DNA from: Bimastos eiseni
Lineage: Eukaryota > Annelida > Clitellata > Crassiclitellata > Lumbricidae
Assembly: GCA_959347315.1 (NCBI GenBank)
Contig: OY365812.1
Span: 810,727 to 874,726 of the forward strand
Reading direction: 5' to 3'
Length of the DNA: 64,000 nt
A program made the position numbers and the translations under genes. The number at the start of each line of letters is the position of its first letter. Positions within the stretch are counted from its first letter, which is position 1. The notes beneath the pieces are model-generated. The model saw only the letters and a program-made list of their open reading frames with translations, was not told where the DNA came from and ran no database searches. Shown here piece after piece: positions 1 through 13,362 of this stretch.

Positions 1-1458
<1,458 letters not shown>

Positions 1459-1769
1459 TGAAATACCGAGAGATTAAATAGAGATCCGATGAGAGAGGGG
1501 TAGAAACACACACACACAAACACTCACCTACACACAGCTACACGCGCACACACTGAATAATAGTAGTAAAAATAATAATTTCCGTTTATTTTCAGACTGA
1601 CAACAACTCAGTATGATTACAGACAGTGTATTATCCTTTGCATTCAATACGACTCTGAATGATCTGTTCAGAACTCATTCTCAGAAAGAGCAATAATTCA
1701 TTATTGGATGTATTCCATGTTTGCTCAGTAATCACTAATCCAACGTCATTGTTAATTGGCAGGTTTTTC

Positions 1770-2280
1770 CCAAGGTTTCAATTTCAGTTTAGATTTCAAG
1801 TTCTTATTTGAAACACGTGTTATTGCCAATGGAATTTGAGAACAATGGTTTAAAACATAGTGATATCAAAGACGGATTGATTTAAACAATAGGCCTACTC
1901 AAACATCATAAAACATGATTTTATTCGCAATGCGTTTCTTGGTTTGCATTCCAATAGCAAAATATAGGTCCTACGCATCATAAGGACTATGAAAATCTAT
2001 GACCGAAGCCTAAAATCACATTTGCAAACCACAACAAAGCATATCAAAAACAATTCCAACTTTAAATCACATTCGAGAATTGATAGTTAAGACTTACTCT
2101 GTTTCCTCTTCTCAGCAGTTTCTCAGTTGATAAGACGTCGACTAAAATGTGTCCAAAAGTTTCCTATGTGAATATGACAATATGGCACAGTTATTGGCCT
2201 CGCTTTATGACCTCGTTTTTCTCCTCTGCGTTTATTGGCTTTCCTCCGCTACCTTCTACAGGTATGCGTTAGCTGAACCA
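1770..2280 (-). promoter_or_regulatory. Type I 5' module, copy A
   Basis: Read on the minus strand, 2260-2100 holds an inverted CCAAT-like box and GAAA-rich stretch (near 2208-2250), then a short candidate exon ending at 2098 in a splice donor (A|GTAAGTC at 2097-2091). The stretch 1770-1830 matches the conserved first-intron part of the other copies (TTTCAAGTTCTTATTTG). The same arrangement recurs at 40.7, 54.8, 56.4, 57.7 and 60.9 kb. A gene it serves would lie to the left on the minus strand; none is visible inside the window. A partial second copy of the promoter-like box is at 2611-2690. Confidence 0.6.
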
Positions 2281-2795
2281 TAACGGTAAAGTTGACATAC
2301 ATATATATAACTGCGTATCATATAACTTTTACAGCACCCTTGAGAATTCACAAGGGCTCTAGACATAACCGAACACCCACACGTGAATTTTGGTAATGGC
2401 TTTTTCACATCGGTCATTCATCCTATGTCTTACTTTGCTTCACATTAAATTTGTGGAATGTGATGATTGCTGCTAAAATAAATTAATTTAACTTAATAGG
2501 ACGTCCGTTCAAGATCTCTACTCAAAATTGTAGACATAAGTGAAACGATGTTTAAACATTTCCAATTTTAACGACATCCTGGTGGCTGAATTGGTAACTC
2601 AGTTGTAGCTGAATGACCTCGTTTCTCCGTTTTGCTTCGCTTCGGTGGTTTCCTCCGCTCCTTCTTCGTGGCTTTGCGCAACCATATTAGGCAAACAAGT
2701 ATGTATATCAATATTGCGTATCACATCACTTGTATAGGGCGCAGGCAGTAGTTGATTTTATCGGTGGCATGGTTGTGGTACGAAAGTAGATGCAA

Positions 2796-2887
2796 TACAA
2801 CGACACTATGTAAAGGCACATATAATTAGCGTCGCCCTCCTCCTTTATCCAGACTTAGGACTGGCACGATCTGAGTGTCAGCACTGG
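2796..2887 (+). repeat. SINE-like family I copy
   Basis: Matches the family whose core reads CGACACTGTGTGATAACA, then a GTCGCCCTCCTCCTTTATCC stretch, then a GGACTGGCAC end. One of at least a dozen copies in the window in both orientations. It sits near a family II copy (2930-2990) and another family I copy (2994-3078). Confidence 0.75.
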
Positions 2888-2929
2888 CGGATTTACTGGT
2901 ATTTGCATTGGTTTGGATCCATAATTTAA

Positions 2930-2990
2930 ATAACGACAGCTTTTGACAAGAGAAGCCGTTGTTGTCGACAAAAATTTGCTTAGTTGATTA
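2930..2990 (+). repeat. Short repeat family II copy
   Basis: Core AACGACAGCTTTTGACAA followed by GTCGACAAAAATTTGCTT. Other copies are at 12640, 49553 (reverse), 50093 (reverse), 61150 and 62036. It shares the AACGACA start with family I, so the two may be related non-autonomous elements. Confidence 0.7.
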
Positions 2991-2993
2991 GTG

Positions 2994-3078
2994 GTAATTT
3001 AACGACACTGTGTGATTACATAGATCATTAGCATCGCCCTCCTCTATACAGGCTTTGGACTGGCACTGCAAGACTGCA
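2994..3078 (+). repeat. SINE-like family I copy
   Basis: Second family I copy in this cluster, same orientation as the one at 2796, with the ATCGCCCTCCTC block and TTGGACTGGCACTGC end intact. Confidence 0.75.
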
Positions 3079-3619
3079 GGCAGTGGTGGAGTTAATGAAA
3101 GAAACTGAACAATTTACATAATTTACATCCAAAGATATTCGACAATTAAGGCGTGGAAAGTGAGCTGGTGACATAGGAACTATCACATCGGAAAGAGGAA
3201 GAAAGGTATCATTGCGTAGCGGATACTAAGATCAGGATAATTGGTTTAGCAACATTTTGTGGCTGCCATTGGATAAATTGGTCCGGGCGGTTGAAGCGGA
3301 CTGCGGCGGCGATCAGCCATTTCAGGGCTTGGATCGAAGATTAAAAATATATAATTGTTATTTTGTAACTATAATTGTATAACTGAACTTCGGCAATTAG
3401 GTGGAAAATAGGAAGATCTTCTAGCGCCTCCGAAATATACTAGAGGAGAGAAGTAGGAGTTCGCCTTAAGGGGCTGTGGGTGACTGTTCCCACTGAAGGA
3501 ACCCACATAAGCAATGCTTCTTGTTTGCGCCGTTGAGAAATGGAATGGACACTATCTACTACTCTCCCTCTCGCCATTATTGTAGCTTTGGTTTAATTAT
3601 ATATCGAAAGGAGTGAGCG

Positions 3620-4015
3620 ATCCCAAAGAATGTCGCGGACATATGTTACGGCCTAGTGGGTGTAGAGATCCTGGATGATAGGCGAGCATTGCCTATCGCG
3701 GCTAATGAAGCGCCGCCAATGGGATGCAGCCGATTGCGCCAAAGAGCGATGATTGATGATGGTCACTTCGGCTGTACTAGACATGTTCATGGGAGTAGCT
3801 CTCCTTCTGCTAGGGCGGGAAGTCGCAGCCGTTAGCCAGCCTCTGTCGCTGGAGCATTGCCAGCCAAGTTCCCCGGGCCATCGCTTCCACCTACGCGTTT
3901 TCCCGACATGAAATATGAGATTAAGAGGACGCGCGCAGAACCGCGGGCGCACTAAATAATCCAAAGCACAGAGACGGGGTTTGGCGCGCACGCAGCGGAC
4001 GCGGTCGGCACACTA
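3620..4015. other. CpG-rich island, unassigned
   Basis: A GC- and CpG-rich block in otherwise AT-rich DNA (for example GGCGCGCACGCAGCGGACGC near 3982). A 112-codon minus-strand frame runs through 3653-3991, but I recognise no domain in it and the composition alone can keep a frame open. It could be an unmethylated promoter-type island, an exon of an unknown gene or part of a CpG-rich mobile element like the one at 8.6-10.1 kb. Confidence 0.35.
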
Positions 4016-4985
4016 ATATCATTAAAAAATGTAAATATATGAACAAAACCATACAGGGGCTTACATGATAACATCCTTGGACAAATGATTAACATAATAA
4101 GGTGACCCAATAAACTACTTATAGCGCTTTCTCTCTACTGTGAATGAATATTATTATAAGAAGAATAAGTAAGGTCTTCATTAATGGCCAACGTTCCTAC
4201 ATCGATCATTTTCTCTTTGTCGCTCTCGTCACTGCCTCATGTCTGTCTTCTTGTTCTATAATCTTGTTCTATAAGCTTTTGCCTTTGCGATGAGACAATT
4301 TGTCTGAACAATAACTCGTACAATAACGAACGGTTGTTCATGAACTATACCTAACGAGTTGGTTCGCTCACTCGGATGTTCGCTTAATCCGCTTACTTCC
4401 GCTTTCAATTTCTTTATAATGTCCGTTTGCACTAATTATAAGGGTGTCGTAAATTGCACGAATGATTTATTTCCCGCATTTCATTTTCATATCTCAATGT
4501 ACATAGATAAAACTATACAGCGAACATATGTTAACAAATAATGTATCAGCATTCATATATCGTGCTATATTATTTGCGTAGCTCCTTTTTACAGATAAAC
4601 ATAGGCAATCAGATGCGTCGCATTGAATTATTAATTAAAACAGAGTTACGGAGGACAATGACGACAAAAGAGGACGAGATGAAAGAGGAGGAGGAGGAGG
4701 AGGAGGAGGGGCGGTGGAGGATGAGGAGTAGGAGGAGCAGAGGAATTATTTTTCTTGATTGCATCCTCTAAATTAAGGTTTCAACAGCAGCTCAAACTGA
4801 ACGATAGAATCATGCAGTCTCTTTCATTTCTTCCTAATCCTTGTCTTCTTCGTACTATTTAGTCAAATCGTGACACTCCTCGAGCCACTCTTTTGCTCTA
4901 ATTGACTCAGAATATAGGCAAAACTTAGCACCTTCTTATCATTTTATGCCACGATACATACATCATATTTGCCTAATTATTAAAG
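4016..4985. other. No gene seen; short GAG repeat
   Basis: AT-rich intergenic-type DNA. A short GAG-rich trinucleotide stretch lies at 4683-4740. The small open frames here are AT-rich or repeat-driven and show no domain. Confidence 0.5.
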
Positions 4986-5003
4986 TGCAGACAAGCGTAA
5001 TTT

Positions 5004-5275
5004 TCAAAACCAAACCATTATGACCTTGTTAACCAAGAAATCAATCCACTGAGGTTGATTATCATGAATTTTGATATAGACCTTCTTCCAATATTTTTTG
5101 CTCAGAAGTGGATTATGTCGCTGAAACACACAGAGTAGGCCTACATCTGCACCATGATAAGTGGGGTGAATTAAGAACGACAAAGTTGCCTTGGCCATCG
5201 GTGCATGAGACTGGGTGAGCATCTGACACCCCTCGACAACATTCATCGCTAGTTCTCGTGATGCAGTCTAAGCCA
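5004..5275 (-). pseudogene. Possible exon, unrecognised family, copy 1
   Basis: A minus-strand frame of about 80 codons. It reads naturally as protein, with a Trp/Pro-containing end (KKYWKKV, then QPQWIDFLVNK), an acceptor-like TTAG just upstream near 5262 and an AAG|GTCATA donor-like site after VNK. The segment around AMNVVEGCQMLTQS has a homologous second copy about 370 bases away (5538-5780), where the translation reads AMDVVSDCQKMTESG before a stop. Paired similarity at protein and DNA level says this was once an exon that duplicated in tandem. I do not recognise the domain. Confidence 0.3.
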
Positions 5276-5417
5276 CCGAATATTCCTATTGACTTTTATC
5301 AAAGAATTATTAAATAATCGAGTGGATTCGAAATCATCATCCGATTAATCTGTCGATGATTATTCTTAAATTATTTGTGACGACGATTGAAGCTTTAGTT
5401 GAAATTTCAGTTAAACG

Positions 5418-5480
5418 GCACTTTGTGATGTGATGAACATTAGGATCACCCTCCTCTTGAAACTAACACTTCCAGAGTGC
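5418..5480 (+). repeat. Degenerate SINE-like family I fragment
   Basis: Diverged copy (TTAAACGGCACTTTGTGATG, then ATCACCCTCCTC) lying between the two related exon copies at 5.0 and 5.5 kb. Confidence 0.5.
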
Positions 5481-5537
5481 ATAGAGTGTCGGATTTTCAT
5501 CCAATTAAGTGATCGACAACCTGCGCTTTAATTTCCT

Positions 5538-5780
5538 GAGGTGAATTAAGAGCGCCATAACTGCATCAGTCACCAGATTCGGTCATCTTCTGACAATCGG
5601 ACACAACATCCATTGCTGGGTCACGTGACCCAGTCTAAACTACCGGACATTTCCTGTTGACCATTCTATAACAAAGAGTTAATTAAATAATCGAATCGAA
5701 TCGAAATCATCTTCAGGTTAATCAATCGATTACTCAAACGATTATTCCTACAATTATTTATTTGCATTTGATGGCGATTG
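5538..5780 (-). pseudogene. Decayed exon, unrecognised family, copy 2
   Basis: Second copy of the 5.0-5.3 kb segment. The minus strand gives AMDVVSDCQKMTESGD and then a stop. The flank with repeated ATTAAATAATCGA and AATCGATT words also matches the first copy, so the duplication reached beyond the coding part. Clearly non-functional here. Confidence 0.35.
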
Positions 5781-6309
5781 AAGTAGGTGACTACTTGCGT
5801 AGATGCGCTTCATAAATATGTACGCAGAAATAGAACAACGCATGCGCAGTTAGTCAATGAACACAGATGGACGGAACGAAAAACAAATGAAGAGAACGAC
5901 TGAAAGGATGAACCTCTGGAAGAAGAGAGATAATTAGACTCTATAATTCATAATTTTTTTTACTATGTTGCATCTGCAGTAATTTCTTGTTTCTGCCAAA
6001 ATTAGGCTGATTTTTAATAAATTAACATGATATCACAATATCTTATCACTATTGCTGATTATATTCGTTTATACGAAGTTGTTAGGTATAACTTTTAAAG
6101 CTTGATTTTCACAGAATATCGTTTCGTCAGCGAAGGTACGCCACGCTCTCAGATACTTAGCGAATAAATATCACACGCATGATATCATATCTAGTGGAAG
6201 CGATTTAAAGGTGTCATAAAGAACACTTATATAATTCGTCTTCATATCCAGCTTTGTATCAAAAACATCTGAAGAGGAATTACTTTTATGATTTATTAAA
6301 TAGAGTTAC

Positions 6310-6395
6310 AATGGAGGTTGAGGAGGAGGAAGAGGAAGAAGAGGAGGGGGAGGAGGAGGAGAAGGAGAAAGAAGAGGAGGAGGAGGAGAAGTCTT
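6310..6395. repeat. GAG/GAA-rich low-complexity tract
   Basis: Purine-only trinucleotide-like tract on the plus strand (AGGAGGAAGAGGAAGAAGAG). The sequence from about 5.8 to 7.1 kb around it has no recognisable gene. Confidence 0.85.
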
Positions 6396-7144
6396 TGAAC
6401 TGAAGATTAAGGCAGTCTACCCTTCTTATGCTATACATGCCTAACGCTAATGCTTAATTGTCCGGTGGCGCTAGTGTAGCCCTAATGATCAACGGAATGA
6501 AGTAAATCATCCATTTTGAACATCTCTTTCAACGTTTTTAGTGTATCTATATATAAGAATCTCATATCGCGTACGCTTAATGACATGAATCTTGTACATG
6601 GCGCTAAAATGGGAATTTAAGCACAAATATTAGCATAATTCGAATGCTAGCCGATGTCACAAACTGATAGTAAATAATTTTGTTACTTGTTAAAGAGCAG
6701 TTTTGGTGCCGAGGTATTTTTTCGCCTTTTGTAAATGTAAACATGACTATATAAATACATTATGTCGTTCATATTACCATCGTCTGACAATAGAGAGTTA
6801 GTTTTCTTCTTCTTTGCATTGTACCATATGAGAGTGTCACTAGAATAGCATAAAGCATGCTATTGAAAATTTTATTACACAAAATATTTGAAACATTTGT
6901 ACATGTACAATGCTTTAATATGTGTGTATATCTTCTGAATTGTATGTCTTAAGCATATTAGATTAAAATTATAAATTGTAGAATGGTTTGGTGGATAGTA
7001 TTGTCTCAGTGGGCACTAGTATCATCGCTTTTAAGTTAAGAGGAAACTTTGAAAGTTGGGCCATTAGTCATGTCCAGAACAAATTTCAGTGATTTTAACA
7101 CAGACTATACGTCTTCTGAACCACGCTAAACACTTCTTATGTTA

Positions 7145-7760
7145 AGCTCACCTGACCATCATTCAATCATTTTGCCATTTAACTTACACGTACACTGTAC
7201 AAGCGCCATAGCCATCCCTGCAGCGGTCTAGTTATATTGTTAAGTCTCTTTCAAGTGCATTTTTGTGGCCTTTTATTTGGTATCCCACAAAGGATCAGTC
7301 TTGCCTAAAAGAATACTAAAATAATGATAATTATTGATTTAGAACATTTAAATCGCTTTGAACATACTTATGTCCTCACCTTACCATAAATACAAAAATG
7401 AAAGGATTGGAAGTAATCATAAATATGAAAGTAAAACGATGGATCACACTCACATAATCCTTGAAGAATCAACATTCAACTAAAACAGATTCAGTTATCA
7501 GTTCTGACTTGAAAATAAATCTAGATTTCTTTATTTTAAACAATACCCGTAAATGCGATGGCAGCCTATACGATTAGAAATGCAACAGTAAGCTAAACTG
7601 TAGCCTATAAACGCGATACGAAAATTATGTAATACAACCTACAGATTATCTAAACTTACGCAGAGCTGTGGTGATTGTTCAGCGTCGTCTGATATATAAC
7701 CTTATCGCTCCTATTTCTTTTTGAACTTACATCTCAGGTGTGCTCACGGATATATGCCTA
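7145..7760 (-). promoter_or_regulatory. Type II 5' module, copy 1
   Basis: About 600 bases strongly similar to 39420-39960, which lies upstream of the kinase gene. On the minus strand the conserved part contains CAGCTCTGC followed by GTAAGT (7659-7654), a splice donor, suggesting a noncoding 5' exon. The region beyond the donor is partly repeated again at 7832-7915 (ACATCTCAG and GCGCTCA words), a small tandem duplication. No downstream coding exon on the minus strand could be tied to it. Confidence 0.45.
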
Positions 7761-7979
7761 CCACGCTACGGTGGCAAGTAGTCATGCACATAGCTTACTT
7801 TCGGATGACCTACATTTGCTCATATCTTCGGTGATAGTTGAACATTGTCCAACACATTAACTGAATCGCCCCTCCTTCTTTTTAAACTGACATCTCAGCA
7901 GGTGCGCTCAAGTCGTCGGTTATCTAAATGTGTTTACTATAGTTTTCATTATGAGTCTTGCAGGTGGAGAGGGAAACTG

Positions 7980-8110
7980 TTTATTTCTTAGGCTGTAGCA
8001 GTGGGCATGGGTGGGACCAGCAATAATCCATGGGCAGATTAGAGGAGGGAACCCCGTTGGGGTCAGAAGGAGGACACCCTGGTGCAGAGAGCCAAAAGGT
8101 ATGCCGCGAT
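7980..8110 (-). mobile_element. Degenerate non-LTR reverse transcriptase fragment
   Basis: Minus-strand translation around CTRVSS and HGLLLVPP resembles the segment CTLVSSSPARTSLRS of the LINE piece at 21.8 kb. Frames are broken. Short and weak, so only a tentative call. Confidence 0.35.
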
Positions 8111-8618
8111 AGAGATAATATCCAATAATAATATAATTCATTAAGTGGATGATTTATATAAAGATGTTCACACGTAGATAATTTTGCTTTTGCATATGAA
8201 TTTTTGGTCATGAATGAGGCAAATCGATGCCAAGCTCTGTGACAGTCGTCAGATCTCATAAAAACTTAAACAGTCTTACTTCACTCATGTATACATTTGG
8301 ACACCTTTTAAAATACAGCTTCATCTTGCTATTTATTCGCAATTAAATTAATTTTTCACCCAAACGCAAATACTAATAACATTCGCTATCCTAATGCTGA
8401 CTCACACTATTGCTTCCCTTCATTAATAAGTTACGTGAAGACTGGGGTCTGTACTAATCAAGGAAAGCAATTGTGAGTTAGTAGTATAGGGTTAGGCCCA
8501 CGTCACACTAGACCCCAATCTGACTACGCTTCGAACGAACGACCTAGGTTCAAGAATGCTGCCGAACGTGGTGAGATCGTGGTCGTTTACTGTTAAATTT
8601 CAATTGAAAAACAGTAAA

Positions 8619-10085
8619 AACGCAGTCACACCAGGCCCCAATCTCACAACGCTCCCATCACGCTCTTGGAGCATGGTGGAAACGTGAAGAACGTAGTAGA
8701 ACCGCAGTAGAACGCAGTAGAACCGCAGTTCGATCTTCTCTGAACGCATTGTAATCGCGATCGAGCGTGGCGCCGTCACCATGAGCGTGGAGCGCGTGAC
8801 CAAATTCTGAACATGTTCACAAAAATCTTGGTGCGAGTGTGACGGAAAGAAGCGCAGTGCGAGCGCATTTGAGCGTGTTGGAGGTCGTAAAAATGGCTTC
8901 CCGATCTGAGCACGATGTCGTTACTTTTACGTCACGCCCACGGCGAGATCCCTGCTACCTGACCACGCTCTCACTATGACGATAATGCGTCGCCGTCAGG
9001 CTCGACCCGTTTGTAATACGATTGCGCAACGCGTATTGCGCGCAGATAACTCCGCTTTTGTATTTATCCATGCATTTATGTATTTACAAATAAACAAACA
9101 ACTAATTATCCTGTCAAACCGCAGGCAAAGTGAAGCAAAAATCGCAACCTCAGACAGTTTTTGTTTCATTTCATATTTCCGAAAAACACTTTAAATTACT
9201 TCACATGACATCACAAACACCTCTCCAAATAGGCATCATGCTAGCATTACACACGTGTCTTGAAAATTTAATACTATTACTACTAATATCACTACAATCA
9301 ATACAGTGCAGCTCAACACCTCCAATCACTTATGTACAATAAATGTTCCATTATCCTATTAGACCACGCGTCCCTTTTCATCGTAGCATACAGTCCTGCC
9401 TCCTCATCCTCCTCACCATGATGATGGCTTGGCATTCCAAGGATTCAAGTTGTCCTTGAAGAAGTAACATGGTGTGGCCCTATTTGTTTCATCCATGGCT
9501 GACACTACTATTTGTGTTGCACCCCGATTTATACCACAAGATCCTAGTGGTTGAAATGAGCGTGGTACAGGTTATACGTCATGAGGACGTCACAGCGGCG
9601 TTGTCTGCGCGCGTTAAGCGTTGCACAAGCTTATTACGAACGGGTCAAGCCTGACGGCGACGCATTATGGTCATAGAGACAGCGTGGTCAAGTCGCAGGG
9701 ATATCGCCATGGGCGGGATGTAAAATCAGCGACATCGTGCTCAGATCGGGAAGCCGATTATTATTACAACCTCCAATTCGCTTGCAATACGATCATTAAA
9801 TTCGCACTACGCTTGACCTATGTCGGTATTACGCTCGCCCCGTTTCTATTACGCTCAAATGCGCTCGCACTGCGCTTCTTTCCGCCACCCAAGCACCACG
9901 TTTTTTTAACATGTTCAAAATTTGGTCACGCGCTCCACGCTCAAGGTGACGGCGCCACGCTCGATCGCGATTGCAATGCGTTCATAGAAGATCGAACAGC
10001 GGTTCTACTGCGCTCTATACGTTTCCACCACGCTCTACGAGCGTGATGGGAGCGATGTGAGATCAGGGCCTAGTGTGACTGGGGT
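8619..10085. mobile_element. CpG-rich inverted-repeat (foldback) element
   Basis: Two long arms in opposite orientation: the left arm starts at about 8619 (ACGCAGTCACACCAGGCCCC) and the right arm ends at about 10085 with its reverse complement (CCTAGTGTGACTGGGGT). Matching landmarks run inward: GAGCGTGATGGGAGCG-type words, AGTAGAACCGCAGT repeats, a CGATCGAGCGTGGCGCCGTC block, ACATGTTCA, and CCCGATCTGAGCACGATGTC. Arms are roughly 430-500 bases around a central 0.5 kb of ordinary AT-rich sequence. No transposase is seen, so it looks non-autonomous. A related end (CGTCACACTAGACCCC) just outside at 8496 hints at nesting. Open frames inside it are by-products. Confidence 0.75.
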
Positions 10086-10959
10086 ATTACGAAGGACGAT
10101 GATCTTGTAACATTTCAACTGAAGTTTTGAGAGACGGCGATCGTTTGGATATTTAAATCATTGTCGTTCTACGTCTTCTTCGAAAACCTTTTTATAGAAA
10201 TTCCCTAAGTTATTTATAACGAATTATTATTTGATAGTTCGATTCAAACACTCTAGATCTGACGATCTGGTCAAGTGTATCTCGTACTATCCGCTGGTCA
10301 TTCATTAATGTTGCTGATTCAACGATTTTTTTCTCTCTTTACCAGTGTTGTATGCGAGACTTGTAGCATGTACTTCTTAGATATGTAGTAGCATATGTAA
10401 GTCAGTGCAGTCTGCAATCCACATGCTACTGAAATAGCAGAATGAATACGTAATGGATTGATATTTATATATGACCAAAGTATCTGGCTTATTATGCCAA
10501 GAATATGAAATCTGTCGATTAGCAGAGTTTGTCTTTACAGCTATTGACTCGAAACCTCGCTCGGGGAACACCTGTGACACCCATAAGAGAGGTTGGTGAA
10601 CCCCGCGGCCACAGTCTTCTTGCTATAAACGGCAAAATACCTGTCTTCACTCTTGCAACGCCGGGTTCCCCAGCTAGTAAGAAATAATTGGGACCAAATG
10701 CTGTGCTGGTGTAATATATGACTCGTCGTATCGCGCCCTATCTACAGAGGAACAAACATAATCTAAAGGTAGAGTGATTATGATGGCTACGTATGGCATA
10801 AGATCAATATCTTGACCACCAGGTCAAATTGCAAACAAACGATCGACTGACTACTATTCGTTTTGAATATTCTCTGAGTCTTCAAAGATGTTTGATAAGA
10901 AACGGGAGTTGATATACTGACGAATCTGTTTTACTAAGAGCCAGAATTATACCTTCCTT

Positions 10960-11165
10960 TGTCCAATCTCCACAGCACGGCCTCTTATTCGCCTTCTTCT
11001 TCTTATTCTTAGCTGAGAGTTGGTCTTATTCCAATTGGTCGTACAGGTTGTATCTGGATCTATGTCGGTTTCTTCCTTTTTGGTAGTCGCATCAGATGAA
11101 GTTTTCTCATCAGAGGGCAGCGTTCCTGCCTCGACCAATTTGCATTTGTCGCTCACGTCACTACT
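10960..11165 (-). CDS. Possible exon, unrecognised
   Basis: Minus-strand open stretch with charged, low-complexity protein (KLVEAG, SSDATTKKEE, then a basic RIRRRRRIRGR end), preceded by an acceptor-like CAGTCTTAG and ended by AAG|GTATAA. The composition could be a linker with a nuclear-localisation-like tail. No domain, partner exon or homologue is recognised, so this is only a candidate. Confidence 0.2.
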
Positions 11166-11389
11166 AAGACTGTTGAATAAGTTATATCTTCGGTGTTTCT
11201 TTCTATCAATGGTCATTCTTGTGATCAATAGATAAGCACTCCAAATGCACTAACGATTACACGAAAGCCTTGAACATATAATATCCAGTGTAAACGATTT
11301 AAGGGTGTCTTAAAATGCACCAAATCTATGAGTTTCTTCGTGATATCCTAATATAGTATAAATAGCTTACTACATTTAGTATTCCTTGC

Positions 11390-11475
11390 AGCCCAGCAGT
11401 GCCAGTGTAAAGCCTGGAAAAGGAAGGAGGGCGACGCTAATGATCTTTGTTATAGAATAGTGTCATTAAATTGCA
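11390..11475 (-). repeat. SINE-like family I copy
   Basis: Reverse-orientation copy (AGTGCCAGTGTAAAGCCTGG, then GGAGGGCGACGCTAATGATC), ending in the TTAAATTGCAACT side. Confidence 0.75.
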
Positions 11476-11769
11476 ACTAACCAACCTGTCAATCATTTCA
11501 TTAATTCAAGCAGACGATTACGATGTTAAAGTACAGGCCATAGTAACCACAGTCAACAGACGATAACGAGATTACAGGTGAGGAATTTAACAGAATTGCG
11601 GCCTGCGAGACCTACTTGCATATACCAACAGTGGTGCAACCCTTGAAGGGTAGCGGGTATCGATTTATCACTACACAAGTAGTATAGTTGAAGTCCTAGG
11701 GTCCATCTTCAACTTGCCTCTCTGACTTTATTCAGGTGATCTGTTTCCTATGTTTGTAGGCGATCTCTT

Positions 11770-11965
11770 CGTTCTTTGAACCGACATGACCTTCTTGTTC
11801 GCAGATCTCAGACCATAAATCTTGCCAGTACACTTCTGTTGGTCCCTCGCTCTGGAATGACCTTCCCTCTGTCACTCGCAACACGGTAGTAACTGGAGTA
11901 TTACCGTCTTCGCTCAATGTCTTAATGCTTTTCTTTTCTAACAGGGCATGCCCTCTGAACGCGTC
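11770..11965 (+). mobile_element. Non-LTR retrotransposon C-terminal fragment
   Basis: Plus-strand translation VGPSLWNDLPSVTRNT followed by LFFSNRACPL is the classic end of a CR1/L2-type reverse transcriptase protein (GPSLWNxLP motif). The minus-strand frame over the same bases is a shadow. Confidence 0.7.
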
Positions 11966-12354
11966 CATGGTTAAGGTTGCATGGCGCCTTTGGATATACA
12001 GATTTTAATGACAAATTAAGACCACAAAGTCCGTCGACATAAATTATTTTGACACAATTACAGTTGTTCTATTATCGAATGCTTGAGACTTAGAACTATG
12101 ACGAAAAATTTAAAGCTAATGACTCAGTGTTTTATGTTACTTCTCACCCGTTTAAGTCTGCTAAAATGTACATGATGACTTAAGGGAACTGTAGGCTTAC
12201 ATTGATAGGCCAACAGAATTATAACCGACAGCTTAGAACAACAGACGCGTTTGCCTAAGATACGAATCATTTTGACATTTCACAATTATTTACAGTTCTA
12301 AAAGTGTCTAAGTGGATCTCATGACTTAAAAATAAATGTTTAACTAATGACTCA

Positions 12355-12720
12355 ATGACAGATATCCTCAGAATAATTATATGCAACTGAATTCGAAGCG
12401 TCTATAGAGCCACACTGACTGTATCTCATTGAAAGACAGAGCCAATCACATTATAAGAAAGAAGAATAGAAAACCACGTAATCTTTGTGTTTATTTAGCG
12501 CCTGATTACCAAGTTATTGATTAGCGCCGTATAACGAGTGTCGACAATCGCTGAGATAAGAAAGACAGTGAAATCATGAAATTTGATTATGAAATCAAAT
12601 CCCTTTGTAAGTTTATCATTTCGCATTGAAGGATGGATGGATTAACGACAGCTTATGACCACAGAGGCCGTTGCAGCCGACAAAAATTTGCTTTGCATAT
12701 TACAGCACTTACAGCTTTTT
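12355..12720 (+). repeat. Dispersed segment also at 61.7-62.1 kb
   Basis: AATAATTATATGCAACT, GAAGCGTCTAT, CTCATTGAAAGACAGAG and GAAATCAAATCC occur in the same order at 61735-62115, and both end with a family II repeat copy (12640-12712 here). A duplicated block or a larger composite repeat. Confidence 0.6.
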
Positions 12721-13289
12721 GAAGCAATCCCTTCATTAATATAAGCAATATTGCGCAGTTAGCCACCATGTATAAAGACCACAGCGCTTTTCTTTGCGGC
12801 TCTGTTATTTCGGTAAGAGTAAGTATGACACTACGTGCATGTTACTCGTGAAAATTGTGACGTCATGTTAATTCTACAAATTCTATTATATTTGCGCTTT
12901 AAAGGAAGTAGGCTACCAGTGAATGAATTATTCTCATCCAGGACACTAGTATCTTAGTAAAATGCAGTGTTAAATTAAATGCACTAAATATAACACTGAG
13001 AATAAGTGATTTCGAGGTGTTTAATTCGTCAGTTAAAATAATTATAATTATTATTATTAGCAACATTGATTGCATGGTAGCCCGTTTGCTCGAGCTAAGT
13101 CTCTGGTCTACATGCATGAGTAATAAGTATTCATTTGTTTCTTGCTGTTGTTGCATATATCAGTCTTTGTCCACGAGTTCGAATTTCATTTCTCTATGAC
13201 TGCGTTGGGACCTTGGGACCTTGGGTAACTGAGTAGGTCCATCGCTCTCAAGTGCTCTGAGCCGTTGAAGAAGTAGATGCGTCAGTATT

Positions 13290-13362
13290 GCTATACTATG
13301 TGATAATAAAGATCATTAACGTCGCCCTCCTCCTTCATCCAGGCTTTGAACTGGCCCTGCCA
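13290..13362 (+). repeat. SINE-like family I copy
   Basis: ATGTGATAATAAAGATCATT followed by CGTCGCCCTCCTCCTTCATC and a GGCTTTGAACTGGCCC end. The 5' end is truncated. Confidence 0.7.

Noticed and set aside
11732..11968. 78-codon minus-strand frame with an ATG
   Set aside because: The opposite strand reads the GPSLWNDLP end of a LINE protein; the minus frame is its shadow.
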